Source of the DNA: Halohasta salina | GTDB lineage: Archaea; Halobacteriota; Halobacteria; Halobacteriales; Haloferacaceae | DNA: 64,000 nt | Assembly: GCF_024178165.1 (NCBI RefSeq) | Contig: NZ_JAMZIE010000006.1 | Coordinates: forward strand, 62,001 to 126,000 | Direction of reading: 5' to 3' | Part shown: in pieces, positions 26,427 to 34,463 of the stretch | Position numbering within the stretch: the stretch's first letter is position 1 | Layout of the letters: the number at the start of each line of letters is the position of its first letter | Notes under the pieces: model-generated | What the model saw: the letters and a program-made list of their open reading frames with translations, nothing else | Told to the model about the DNA's origin: nothing | The model's database searches: none | Program-made: the position numbers and the translations under genes

Positions 26427-28283
26427 GTGAACGGGATCCTGCTGGCTTCGGTCGTCCTCCGGCTGTTAGGCGCAGGCTACTCGCTGCTGTTGCTCTCGCG
26501 GAGCCGCGACCGACGGTTCGGCTTCCTGACGCTCATGCTGTCGTTCATGGCCCTGCGGCAGCTGTTGACGATGCGGACCGCCAGCGCCGGGATCGAGGAG
26601 CTGCCCGGGCTGATAGTAAGTGTGTTGACAATATTAACCGTCTACTACCTCTCGAAATACGTCGACGAGGAGGCGACGATCAAGCGGGAACTCCAGCGGG
26701 CCAACGACCGCCTCCGGGGGTTCCGGAAGGCGATCGAACACGCCGGCCACGCTATCTTCCTCACCGACCCCGACGGCACCATCGAGTACGCCAACCCGGC
26801 CGTCGAGTCGGTCACGGGCTACACACCCGCGGAGGTGATCGGCGAGAACCCGCGGCTCTGGCAGTCCGGCGAGCACGACGAGGCGTTTTACGAGGGGTTG
26901 TGGGACCAGATCACCTCCGGCTCGGTCTGGGACGGCGAGCTCACCAACCGCCGGAAGTCCGGCGAGCGCTGCTGGGTCGACACCACCATCGCCCCGATCA
27001 CCGACGGCGACGGCGCGGTCGAACGCTTTGTCGCCATCGAACGGAACATCACCGAGCGGAAAGAGCGGGAGCTTCGCATTGAGGAGCAAAACGAACGGCT
27101 GGAACTGCTCAACACCACAAACGAGATGCTTCGGGACGTCAACCGTGAACTCGTCGCGGCCTCGACACGCGAAGAGATCGAACACGCCGTCTGCGAGCAG
27201 TTCGCGGGCGTCGACCCCTTCGATGTCGCGTGGATCGGGAGCCGGGGCCTCGTCGACGGCACGGTCTCGCCGCGGTCGTGGGCCGGAACCGACGCGACCA
27301 CCCTCGAAGCCCACATCGAGGCGCTGTGTGACACCGCGCCGACACCGGTTGAGGAGGCCCTAGATAGCGGCCAACCGGTGTTTACGACCGTCGACCACGC
27401 CACCGATCAGGGGGCTGTCGAGACACGGGCCATCGTCGTCCCGCTGGCCTACCGCGGTGCCGAGTACGGCGTGCTCGTGATCGAGACGGCCGACGACGAC
27501 GCGGTCGACCTGCTCGACGCCGAGATATTCGCCGAACTCGGTCGGACCGTCGCCGACGCGATCAGCGCCGTAGAGAGCAAACGGACGCTGGCCTCCGACA
27601 GCGTGACCGAACTCGAATTCCAGCTGACGGGGATTGACGAGCCGCTGGCCGCCCTCGCGGCGCAGTTGGACTGCACCGTCGAGTTGGAACACATCGCTGC
27701 CGACGGTGACGGCCAGCACCGCCAGTACGTCGCGCTCACCGGCACGACACCCGAGGCGGTCGCGGAGTACGCGAGCGGGGCGGCCCACATCGACGCCGTC
27801 CAACACGTCTGTACGAACGACGACTGTCACCTCTTCCGGCTGGCAGCCGACGACTCGACCATCGTCGACACGCTGGCACAGTACGGTGCCGGCATCGAGT
27901 CGCTGTCGATCACCGGCGACAGCGGGCGGCTGGTCGCGCAGGTCGCCAGTTCGAACGACATTCGGAGCGTCGTCGACGCCCTGCAGTCGACCTACGACGG
28001 GCTGACGCTTCTCGCCCAGCGCGAACGCGAGCGGGACATCCAGACCGAGGCCGCCTTCCGGGCGCAGCTCGAATCGATGTTGACCGATCGCCAACGCGAG
28101 GCCGCTCGGACCGCCTACTTCGCCGGCTACTTCGAGTGGCCGCGGGACCACAGCGGCGAGCAGGTCGCCACGATGATGGATATCTCACAGACGACGTTCA
28201 CACAGCACCTGCGGGCGGCCGAACGGAAGCTGTTTGCGGCCCTGTTCGGCGACACGACGGTCGACCGACTGGAGCCGGTCTGA
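26427..28283 (+). CDS. Membrane PAS/GAF regulator with bacterio-opsin activator HTH-10 domain
   Basis: 618-residue one-component regulator. Three hydrophobic segments (about 1-75) anchor it to the membrane. A PAS domain follows (about 95-215, IFLTDPDGTIEYANPAVESVTGY), then a GAF-like domain (about 230-390), a Bat-associated domain, and the C-terminal HTH-10 (LTDRQREAARTAYFAGYFEWPR ... GEQVATMMDISQTTFTQHLRAAERKL). The GTG start is supported by GGGAGG seven bases upstream. It is divergent from the molybdoenzyme operon across the repeat array. By analogy with DmsR next to haloarchaeal dms operons, I infer that it activates that operon in response to redox or oxygen state. Confidence 0.88.
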   Translation: MNGILLASVVLRLLGAGYSLLLLSRSRDRRFGFLTLMLSFMALRQLLTMRTASAGIEELPGLIVSVLTILTVYYLSKYVDEEATIKRELQRANDRLRGFRKAIEHAGHAIFLTDPDGTIEYANPAVESVTGYTPAEVIGENPRLWQSGEHDEAFYEGLWDQITSGSVWDGELTNRRKSGERCWVDTTIAPITDGDGAVERFVAIERNITERKERELRIEEQNERLELLNTTNEMLRDVNRELVAASTREEIEHAVCEQFAGVDPFDVAWIGSRGLVDGTVSPRSWAGTDATTLEAHIEALCDTAPTPVEEALDSGQPVFTTVDHATDQGAVETRAIVVPLAYRGAEYGVLVIETADDDAVDLLDAEIFAELGRTVADAISAVESKRTLASDSVTELEFQLTGIDEPLAALAAQLDCTVELEHIAADGDGQHRQYVALTGTTPEAVAEYASGAAHIDAVQHVCTNDDCHLFRLAADDSTIVDTLAQYGAGIESLSITGDSGRLVAQVASSNDIRSVVDALQSTYDGLTLLAQRERERDIQTEAAFRAQLESMLTDRQREAARTAYFAGYFEWPRDHSGEQVATMMDISQTTFTQHLRAAERKLFAALFGDTTVDRLEPV

Positions 28284-28334
28284 AACCCGGGAGTACTACA
28301 GGCTGCGGTTGCCGGGCCGTCTCGCCGGGCGATC

Positions 28335-28733
28335 TCACTGGTCGGCCGATACCGGCTCGGCAGTGTCGTACCGCGTGCGGAACTCGTCGACGAGTTGGCC
28401 CATCTGGGCGTACCAGTCGTTGAGCATGCGCTGCATGTCGTCGGCGATCTCGTCGGGGTCCGTCGGCCGGAAGACGTGACAGTAGCCGCCCTGCTCGTAG
28501 TTGATCTGTTCTTTCCGGACGAGTCCGGCGTCGATCAGCCGCTGGACCGACCGGTAGGCCGTCGACCGCTCGCGGCCGACCCCCGCGGCGATCTCGTCTA
28601 CGGTCAGCGGCTCGGCGTGGTCTGTCAACAGGACGAACACCTCCCTGTCGAGCCCCGTGAGCCCGAACATACACTCCAACAGCCCCTCACAAACCATCTC
28701 TCGGCCCAGATACTCCCTGATTGCATCTACCAT
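28335..28733 (-). CDS. TrmB-like winged-helix regulator
   Basis: 132-residue DNA-binding protein. The winged helix at about 30-75 (LTVDEIAAGVGRERSTAYRSV followed by LIDAGLVRKEQ) is of the TrmB/MarR type common in haloarchaea. The C-terminal half is helical (DDMQRMLNDWYAQMGQLVDEF) and probably dimerises. A TATA-like ACTTATCC about 29 bases upstream of the ATG supports the start. No ligand-binding domain is present. It is divergent from the PadR gene. Confidence 0.85.
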   Translation of the reverse strand: MVDAIREYLGREMVCEGLLECMFGLTGLDREVFVLLTDHAEPLTVDEIAAGVGRERSTAYRSVQRLIDAGLVRKEQINYEQGGYCHVFRPTDPDEIADDMQRMLNDWYAQMGQLVDEFRTRYDTAEPVSADQ

Positions 28734-28890
28734 GGCAGACGTGTGACTACGGCCTCATCGTGGATAAGTTTGTGTGGTTTACCCAATACTCTTCAGTAGC
28801 GTTGGCCGTCACGCAATTGCAATCGTCAGGTCGCTCGGGTCGACTGTGTCCAAACAATCTAACTGGATGGATAACGTATCCTTGATTGGA

Positions 28891-29238
28891 ATGGTCCACA
28901 CGAAATCCTTCGAACTGACCGGCTTCCAGCGTGACCTCCTGTACGTCATCGCCGGCTCAGATCAGCCCTCCGGCCAGACGATCCAACAGCAACTCGAATC
29001 CCACATCGACAACGTCAATCACGGTCGACTGTACCCGAACCTCGACGCGTTGGTCGAACACGGACTCGTCGAGAAAGGTGCCAAAGACAGGCGCACCAAC
29101 TACTACGAGGTGACACCGAGCGGCGAACAGTTGCTTGCGCGCCGACGTAAATGGGAGAACAAGCAGTTCTCGTTCCCACACGATTCGGAGCACCGCGACG
29201 CGGATCTCGCGTCTCAGGCGAGTTCGTCGTCGAACTGA
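28891..29238 (+). CDS. PadR family transcriptional regulator
   Basis: 115-residue winged-helix protein from the chosen ATG. The PadR signature is clear: LTGFQRDLLYVIAG, then HGRLYPNLDALVEHGLVEKG and TNYYEVTPSGEQLL. The C-terminal tail is polar and Ser-rich. The ATG at 28867 would add eight residues and cannot be excluded. The start at 28774 would add a non-conserved stretch and is rejected. Targets are unknown. Confidence 0.83.
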   Translation: MVHTKSFELTGFQRDLLYVIAGSDQPSGQTIQQQLESHIDNVNHGRLYPNLDALVEHGLVEKGAKDRRTNYYEVTPSGEQLLARRRKWENKQFSFPHDSEHRDADLASQASSSSN

Positions 29239-29407
29239 TCTGCGAGCCGCCGAACGCGCCGCCGGGTTCATTTTTATCGTGCGTGTCCCCGTGAGACCCC
29301 TCTCGGACCCTGTTTTGCCCACCCGAGCGCCGATTCCGTGATCGGCACGCGCTGCCTGTCGACTACGACACCAACTGCTTAACCCGGTTCAACCGCTTTC
29401 TGCTGGT

Positions 29408-29860
29408 ATGACCCGTCGTTTCCTCCTCGACGTCATGTTGGGTACGCTCGCCACCTACCTGCGAATGTGTGGGTACGACACGCTGTACGCACAGGAGGAG
29501 GGGCTCGAAGCCGACGACGCGATTCGGCGGCGGGCAGCGTCGACCGATCGAACGCTACTCACTCGGGATCGAGAACTCGCCGCGCGGACCGACGACGCGA
29601 TCCTGCTTACGGCTCGGGACGTCGACGAGCAACTCACCGAACTGCACGCCCACGAGATCGAGATCGAACTGTCGACCCACCCCGAACGCTGTAGCGTCTG
29701 TAACGGCCGTGTCGAGCGCATCGATCCCGCCCAGCGCCCGGACCACGCTCCCGACTCGGTGAGCCAGATCTGGCAGTGTGAGGCGTGCGATCACCACTTC
29801 TGGAAGGGAAGCCACTGGGAGCGCGTCCGCGAGACGATCGCGACGATTCCCGTATCGTGA
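29408..29860 (+). CDS. Mut7-C RNase-fold protein with zinc ribbon
   Basis: 150-residue protein of the Mut7-C family, a PIN-like nuclease fold first described at the C terminus of the nematode Mut-7 exonuclease. The fold starts with FLLDVMLGTLATYLRMCGYDT and contains RTLLTRDRELA. Acidic residues of the PIN active site (D8, D36/D37, D54) are present. A zinc ribbon with C-x2-C ... C-x2-C (CSVC, CEAC) closes the protein. GCTTAACC about 30 bases upstream may be the TATA box. RNA substrate unknown. Confidence 0.87.
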   Translation: MTRRFLLDVMLGTLATYLRMCGYDTLYAQEEGLEADDAIRRRAASTDRTLLTRDRELAARTDDAILLTARDVDEQLTELHAHEIEIELSTHPERCSVCNGRVERIDPAQRPDHAPDSVSQIWQCEACDHHFWKGSHWERVRETIATIPVS

Positions 29861-29911
29861 CGGCCTCGGGAACGACGACGCGAACGACGCTGCCAGCGCG
29901 TCGTCGACCGG

Positions 29912-30244
29912 TCACGGCAACTGTACCGTCCCCTCGTAGTGGTGGGTGTCTTCGACGGTCGCGGCGTACGTGTATGCCGTCGGTGGTTCGATCCCCCACT
30001 GTTTCAGCCGCTCGTCGACGCCGTCGATAATCGTCGTCATGAACGATCCGCGGTCGCGGATCGCCGGCGGCGACTGCGTGTGGACGGTTGTGTACCGACA
30101 GATAGCAGTCGACTCGTCGTTCGGGACGATCTCGACCCGCAGGTCGGTTCTGAGTTTGCCGTGTACTCGTTGCGGCTCCCCGAGCAACAGACACTCTCCG
30201 AACTCGTCGATGGCATCCAGCACCTCGTCGGGGACATGGTTCAT
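29912..30244 (-). CDS. Conserved-looking haloarchaeal protein, function unknown
   Basis: 110-residue acidic soluble protein that I do not recognise. It has no membrane segment, no cysteine pair and no obvious motif. The composition (many Asp/Glu, few Lys) fits a real haloarchaeal gene. The overlapping plus-strand reading is basic and discarded. It is convergent with the Mut7-C gene (51 bases) and on the same strand as the HflX-like gene. Confidence 0.55.
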   Translation of the reverse strand: MNHVPDEVLDAIDEFGECLLLGEPQRVHGKLRTDLRVEIVPNDESTAICRYTTVHTQSPPAIRDRGSFMTTIIDGVDERLKQWGIEPPTAYTYAATVEDTHHYEGTVQLP

Positions 30245-30322
30245 CGGCTACCGATCAGTATGGGCTCCAGAAACACCAGTATTCGGTCTATAGGAGCGAT
30301 CCCGTAGGTTCGTCATCGACCG

Positions 30323-31468
30323 TCACTCGCCGCGGTCGCGGGCACGCGTATTCGTCTCGTCGTCGCTGTCGTGTGTATCGAGCCGTTTCAGTTCGCCGTC
30401 GACTGCGGTTACCCGACGGCCGATCTCCTCGGTCGCCGCCCGCGAGACTTCGAGACGCAGGTAAATGGCGTCGTCGTACTCGGTCGCGTGGACGACCGCA
30501 CGGTCGTGTAGCGCCGAGACGAGTGCCTGTGTATCGTCGCCGTAGGGCAGTCGAACCGCGCACGGAACACTCGGTAGGAGGTCTTCGAGTTCCGTCCGAG
30601 CCGCCGTGGCCGCTGGCCGTTCGAGCGACCGGTAGGGGACCTCGAAGCGCTGGGCGATCGATTCGACGAGGGCCTCGTGATCCTCGCCGACCCCGAGTAG
30701 ACACGTCGACCGCTCCAGTGCCGTCACCAGCCCTGGGAGGACTGTCTCAAGCCACTCCGGAAGCCCGTCGCTTGCCGGGATGCCAGGGGTGTCGATCACG
30801 GCGACGGTGTGTGGTCCAACAGTCGTCTGTGCGGTCGCTGGCCGCGCCGGACGTCCACCCTCGACGGTGGCTTCGTGGCCGGTAAGTTCGTTCCAGAGCG
30901 GTGTCGTGGGCGCGTCGACGGTTCCGAGCAGAACGACCACGGCGTCGACTGCTGTGTGGCCGGTTCGTACTCGCCGACGGGCGGTCGCCTGCTGCTGTTC
31001 GAGCCGATCTCGGTGGGTTTGGGTCCGCTCGTCGCAGTCAGCAACCCGCCCGCTCGTGCCGGATGGCCCTGCTGAGGCCGCATCTCGCTGGTCGTTCGCC
31101 GCGTGGCGCCGGGCGAGGCGGGCCGCTTGCAACGAGATCCGTGTCGCAGCCACCGGGTTCTCGTCGGCCAGTCGTTCCCAGACGACTCGACGCCTGTCCA
31201 CGACGGTGGTCGACTGGAGCCGTGCCTGCAGATCGACGAGTTGGCCGATATGTGGCTCGCCGTCGACGACAACGACGGGTGGTTGGTGGGCTTCGGCCAA
31301 CCGCTGTTCTATCCGAGCGACCGTTGCGGACGAGAGATAGTACTGCCCGTTTTCGGCCCGCTCGGTCACGAGCGTCGAGACCGGCTCGTAGCCTTCGGCG
31401 GCGACAAGCGTCGTCACCCCCGGCGTGAGTCGACCCGACTGGCTCACGATCAACGCTGGCTTGCTCAT
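30323..31468 (-). CDS. HflX-like protein with degenerate GTPase domain
   Basis: 381-residue homologue of HflX, the ribosome-associated GTPase. The N-terminal HflX domain is recognisable (GQYYLSSATVARIEQRL, VVVVDGEPHIGQLVDLQARL, VVDRRRVVWERLA, about 40-120), followed by the helical linker. In the G domain the P-loop at 182-189 reads GTVDAPTT, lacking the Gly-Lys-Ser/Thr that binds nucleotide. The G3-like DTPG at 226-229 survives. I infer a non-GTPase paralogue. The ATG at 31468 begins at the conserved N-domain; the upstream extension is basic and out of character. Confidence 0.8.
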   Translation of the reverse strand: MSKPALIVSQSGRLTPGVTTLVAAEGYEPVSTLVTERAENGQYYLSSATVARIEQRLAEAHQPPVVVVDGEPHIGQLVDLQARLQSTTVVDRRRVVWERLADENPVAATRISLQAARLARRHAANDQRDAASAGPSGTSGRVADCDERTQTHRDRLEQQQATARRRVRTGHTAVDAVVVLLGTVDAPTTPLWNELTGHEATVEGGRPARPATAQTTVGPHTVAVIDTPGIPASDGLPEWLETVLPGLVTALERSTCLLGVGEDHEALVESIAQRFEVPYRSLERPAATAARTELEDLLPSVPCAVRLPYGDDTQALVSALHDRAVVHATEYDDAIYLRLEVSRAATEEIGRRVTAVDGELKRLDTHDSDDETNTRARDRGE

Positions 31469-31638
31469 CCGGAATGCTCGGGTTATGCGAGGAGCGGACT
31501 TCGCTCTGTCGGCTACGGTGTTGGGATTCTGGTGGTGAACGACCCCTCTCGGCAGCGGTGGGACTGAGACAGATGTGGGAGAGTGGCCACGGGCAGCGAG
31601 TCGGCGAACGGGCCACGACAACGCCCCTACGGGTCGAC

Positions 31639-33033
31639 TCACGCATCGAGCGCAGCAGGGAGCGTGAGTGCGATACTGACGCCTTCGGCGGTGTTCTGCT
31701 CGATCTCCGTGCGACCGTTCGAGAGCTCCGCCAGCCAGTAGACGAGCCAGAGTCCGAGTCCCGAACTGTGATAGAGATCGTCCATCTCGTGGTCGCCCCG
31801 CAGTACGGCGGCCTCGAACCCGGCCAGCGGGTCACTGTTACTGTACACCTCCGTTTCTACCTCCCCGTCCGTCCGTGAGACAGTCACGGTAACGTGGGGA
31901 GTACTGCACGAACTGTAGCTGATCGCGTTGTCGAGCAGTTCCATGATGGCCGTGTCCACCTGCCGGATCGTCAGCACGGTACAGTCGGACGGGACGTCCG
32001 TACTGACGGTCGCCTGCGGATACGTCTCGCGGATACGGTCGACACACTCGTCGATCGTCGCACGAAGGTCGACGCGGGTTCGATCCGGGCCGTCGGTCAC
32101 CATCTCGGTGATTCGGCGTCCCTTGTCGGCACTTTCGAGCAGTTCGCTGGCCGTATTCCGAATCAGTCCCGTCCGGTCCGCGGAGTCCGGATGCTCCTCT
32201 TCGAGAAGCGCTGCGGCCCCGGTGATGAGGTTCATATCGTTGCGAAGGTTGTGCCGGAGGAGGTTATCGAGAACGAGGAGTTGCCGTTCACGTCGATTGC
32301 GTTCTGTCACGTCACGGCTGACACCGACGATCCTGACGACCTCGCCGTCTTTCACGATCGGTTGCCCGCGTACCCAGATTTGATTGTGGTAGTTCTGGTC
32401 GGGATCCACGCGGTATTCGATTTCGGTCGGATGGCCATCGGAGAGCCGCTCCATAGCCACTTCGACCCGTGGGCGATCCTCGGGGTGGATCCGGTCGAGA
32501 AACGTCAGCGGACGTTCGCGGAGCTGATCGACGGTCGAGCCGTAGTAGCGCTCGTACGCATCGTTGATGAATAGCAGTTCACTCCAGTCGCCGGCGAACA
32601 TCCAGATGACCTCGTCGGTCGTCTGTGCGATTTCCTGCAAGCGATCGGAGAGGTTGCTGTGTTTCGTCTCGGCTTCGATGCGTTTGGTGACGTCGACGGA
32701 ACTCACGAGATAGCCATCGAGATCGGACGTCGTCACATCGGAGAGTTGGCTCTCAAGCCAGATGTAGTCGCCTTCGGCCGTCCGATTCCGATAGACCGCC
32801 GTCGCTTCGGTTATTGAATCGTCGGCGAGAATCCTCGCGAAGGATCGTTCGACGGCTGGGCGATCTTCCGGATGGATGTACTCGAAGGCGCACTCGCCGA
32901 TGAGATCCGACCGATCGAACCCAAGGAGGCGTTGTGTCGTCGCGTTCGCGTAGATATACTCACCACGCGTATTCAGTAATACAACCTTGTTCTGGATATG
33001 ATCAAGGATGTCATTAGCGTGGTCATGGGGCAT
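31639..33033 (-). CDS. Two-PAS-domain sensor histidine kinase
   Basis: 464-residue cytoplasmic kinase. Two PAS domains (about 1-120 and 130-255) precede the dimerisation helix with the phospho-accepting His in LLRHNLRNDMNLI. The ATPase domain has N box ELLDNAISYSS and G box SGLGLWLVYWL. No transmembrane segment, so it senses an internal signal. The ATG at 33033 is chosen over 33111 because AATTATAT at 33061-33068 lies about 31 bases upstream; the longer reading would translate through this promoter. The nearest receiver gene is divergent at 33291. Confidence 0.88.
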   Translation of the reverse strand: MPHDHANDILDHIQNKVVLLNTRGEYIYANATTQRLLGFDRSDLIGECAFEYIHPEDRPAVERSFARILADDSITEATAVYRNRTAEGDYIWLESQLSDVTTSDLDGYLVSSVDVTKRIEAETKHSNLSDRLQEIAQTTDEVIWMFAGDWSELLFINDAYERYYGSTVDQLRERPLTFLDRIHPEDRPRVEVAMERLSDGHPTEIEYRVDPDQNYHNQIWVRGQPIVKDGEVVRIVGVSRDVTERNRRERQLLVLDNLLRHNLRNDMNLITGAAALLEEEHPDSADRTGLIRNTASELLESADKGRRITEMVTDGPDRTRVDLRATIDECVDRIRETYPQATVSTDVPSDCTVLTIRQVDTAIMELLDNAISYSSCSTPHVTVTVSRTDGEVETEVYSNSDPLAGFEAAVLRGDHEMDDLYHSSGLGLWLVYWLAELSNGRTEIEQNTAEGVSIALTLPAALDA

Positions 33034-33060
33034 ACCATCTAAGACGTATGTGATCAATAC

Positions 33061-33068
33061 ATATAATT
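33061..33068 (-). promoter_or_regulatory. TATA box of PAS histidine kinase gene
   Basis: AATTATAT on the minus strand, about 31 bases from the ATG at 33033, in a locally AT-rich stretch. It overrules the upstream ATG at 33111. Confidence 0.55.
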
Positions 33069-33290
33069 CGACCCGTCGCTCAGGCATATCAAAATAATAT
33101 CTACGTCTCATATTCCGGCCCGCATCGAGAGGAGGTTAGCGCCGTCCTTGGCCGGGGTGGCCGACGCTTGGGACCGTCGCCCAGCCGAACATAGGGGTCC
33201 TTATTCGGTTCCGGGCCGACGGTGTCGACGTATGCATACTGCCATCCCGGCGAGGAGTCGACGCCCGCCTGTCGGTGAGGGAGCTTCGAG

Positions 33291-33701
33291 ATGACCGCGC
33301 TCCGAGTCCTGTTGGTCGAGGATAGCGAGTTCATGTCGAATCGGGTCAGCGAGACGCTCGAGACCACCCACGAGATGCGCCTGACGGCTGTCGGGACCGC
33401 AGCCGCGGCCAGAGAACGACTCGACGCCGACGACTACGACTGCGTCGTGACGAACTACGAACTCCCCGACGAGACCGGCATCGAGTTGGCGGCGTCACTC
33501 AACGCCTCCGGCACCGATCCGGTCGTCCCGGTGATACTACTGACCGGCAAGAAACTCGAACCGATCGCCCGGGGTGCAATACGGAAGGGTGTGACCGAGT
33601 TCGTCTACAAGGGCGATCACGCCGCCGGCGAGATGGACGTCCTCGAAAACCGCATTCGACTCACCGTACGGGCCTACGGCGATCGAGAGCGGGTCGCCTG
33701 A
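33291..33701 (+). CDS. Atypical response-regulator receiver domain (phosphoacceptor Asp replaced by Asn)
   Basis: 136-residue single-domain receiver of CheY type. The acidic pair E10-D11, the conserved Thr (T85 in LLTG) and Lys (K107 in VYKGD) are present. The phosphorylation site is Asn: CVVTNYELPDETG, N55. Such a protein cannot take a phosphoryl group at the usual place without a change at this residue, and may be phosphorylation-independent. GGGAG shortly before the ATG is a plausible ribosome site. It is divergent from the PAS kinase and could be its partner. Confidence 0.85.
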   Translation: MTALRVLLVEDSEFMSNRVSETLETTHEMRLTAVGTAAAARERLDADDYDCVVTNYELPDETGIELAASLNASGTDPVVPVILLTGKKLEPIARGAIRKGVTEFVYKGDHAAGEMDVLENRIRLTVRAYGDRERVA

Positions 33702-34042
33702 TCGCTCTCGGCCGGTCATACCGACGAGGTCGGCCGAAAACCCGTTTCCCATCGAACCTGTGGGTCGACTGATCCCGACGCCTCCCTCGATACCGACTGC
33801 TCGCGAGTACGTCCGGTCGGGCTGCTGTGTTTGGTCAGACCGATCTCGACGAAGGCGACAGTGCCGGTCGATCTAGTATTACACGCGTGCGTTTTCGGGC
33901 CTGTACTCGACCACCGTGGCTTCATCATCTCGGTTGCAGTAGACGCCGATAACGCACCACCGTTCGGAGGGCGACTGCTGTCTCACTGGCGATGAGACGA
34001 TTGCCGAACGGACACAAACGGGCCGTAAGCCGCAAGATAGTA
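33702..34042. other. Gap without convincing gene, downstream of tRNA-Glu
   Basis: Between the receiver gene and the 3' end of tRNA-Glu I see no complete gene. A minus-strand open frame ending near 33879 (C terminus DEATVVEYRPENARV) has haloarchaeal-looking residues only in its last 25 codons, because upstream it runs through the tRNA. It may be a gene remnant. Confidence 0.4.
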
Positions 34043-34117
34043 TGCTCCGACGGGGATTTGAACCCCGGTCATTACCGTGAGAGGGTAATATGATTGGCCG
34101 GACTACACCATCAGAGC
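34043..34117 (-). tRNA. tRNA-Glu (CTC)
   Basis: 75 bases on the minus strand including discriminator A at 34043. The acceptor stem GCTCTGA pairs with TCGGAGC (one G-U pair). The D-arm contains GGTGTAGTCCGGCC. The anticodon loop CTCTCAC gives anticodon CTC at 34079-34081, reading Glu GAG. The T-arm is CGGGG-TTCAAAT-CCCCG. No intron and no encoded CCA. A 7-bp inverted repeat (TGCGTTC-GTCT-GAACGCA, 34124-34141) lies just upstream of the 5' end. Confidence 0.95.
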
Positions 34118-34463
34118 GTGTTGTGCGTTCGTCTGAACGCATCCAAGCGTAGCCCGCTGGTGAACAAAACAGTTGCGCTTTCGCCGCCCCGTGTGGCGGA
34201 CTGTCGACCCACAGCACCACACGATTCCCCGTGGATGCCTCGCGGGAGTGTCGACGACAGCGCCGTGTCGCGACACCCACGAGCCCGCACTCGAAGTGCT
34301 CACAGCCCCCTTTCGAGCACTGTCTGCAGACACAAACCCGGAACAAACACCGATCGCTGTCTGTTCTCGAAATCAGTGGCAAATACTACCCGACGTGAGC
34401 TATTGAATAGAAAAATCCTTCAATGCGCGCAACTGTGGCTAGACAATCACAGGTGTCGACGAA
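34118..34463. other. Gap between tRNA-Glu and nadA
   Basis: About 345 bases with no gene. It holds the inverted repeat at 34124-34141 and an AT-rich stretch around 34400-34425 that probably contains the nad operon promoter. No TATA box at leaderless distance from the nadA ATG is evident. Confidence 0.4.

Noticed and set aside
26359-26430. Short 23-codon frame starting ATG at the predicted regulator transcript start
   Set aside because: Basic, stops at 26430 over the regulator's GTG; no homology seen. A leader peptide cannot be excluded but nothing supports it.
29265-29280. TATA-like CATTTTTATCG between PadR and Mut7-C genes
   Set aside because: Nothing gene-like starts at the right distance, and Mut7-C has a better-placed element; it may instead be a T-rich termination signal.
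33879-34382. 167-residue minus-strand frame
   Set aside because: It runs straight through tRNA-Glu and is cysteine- and arginine-rich except for the last residues.
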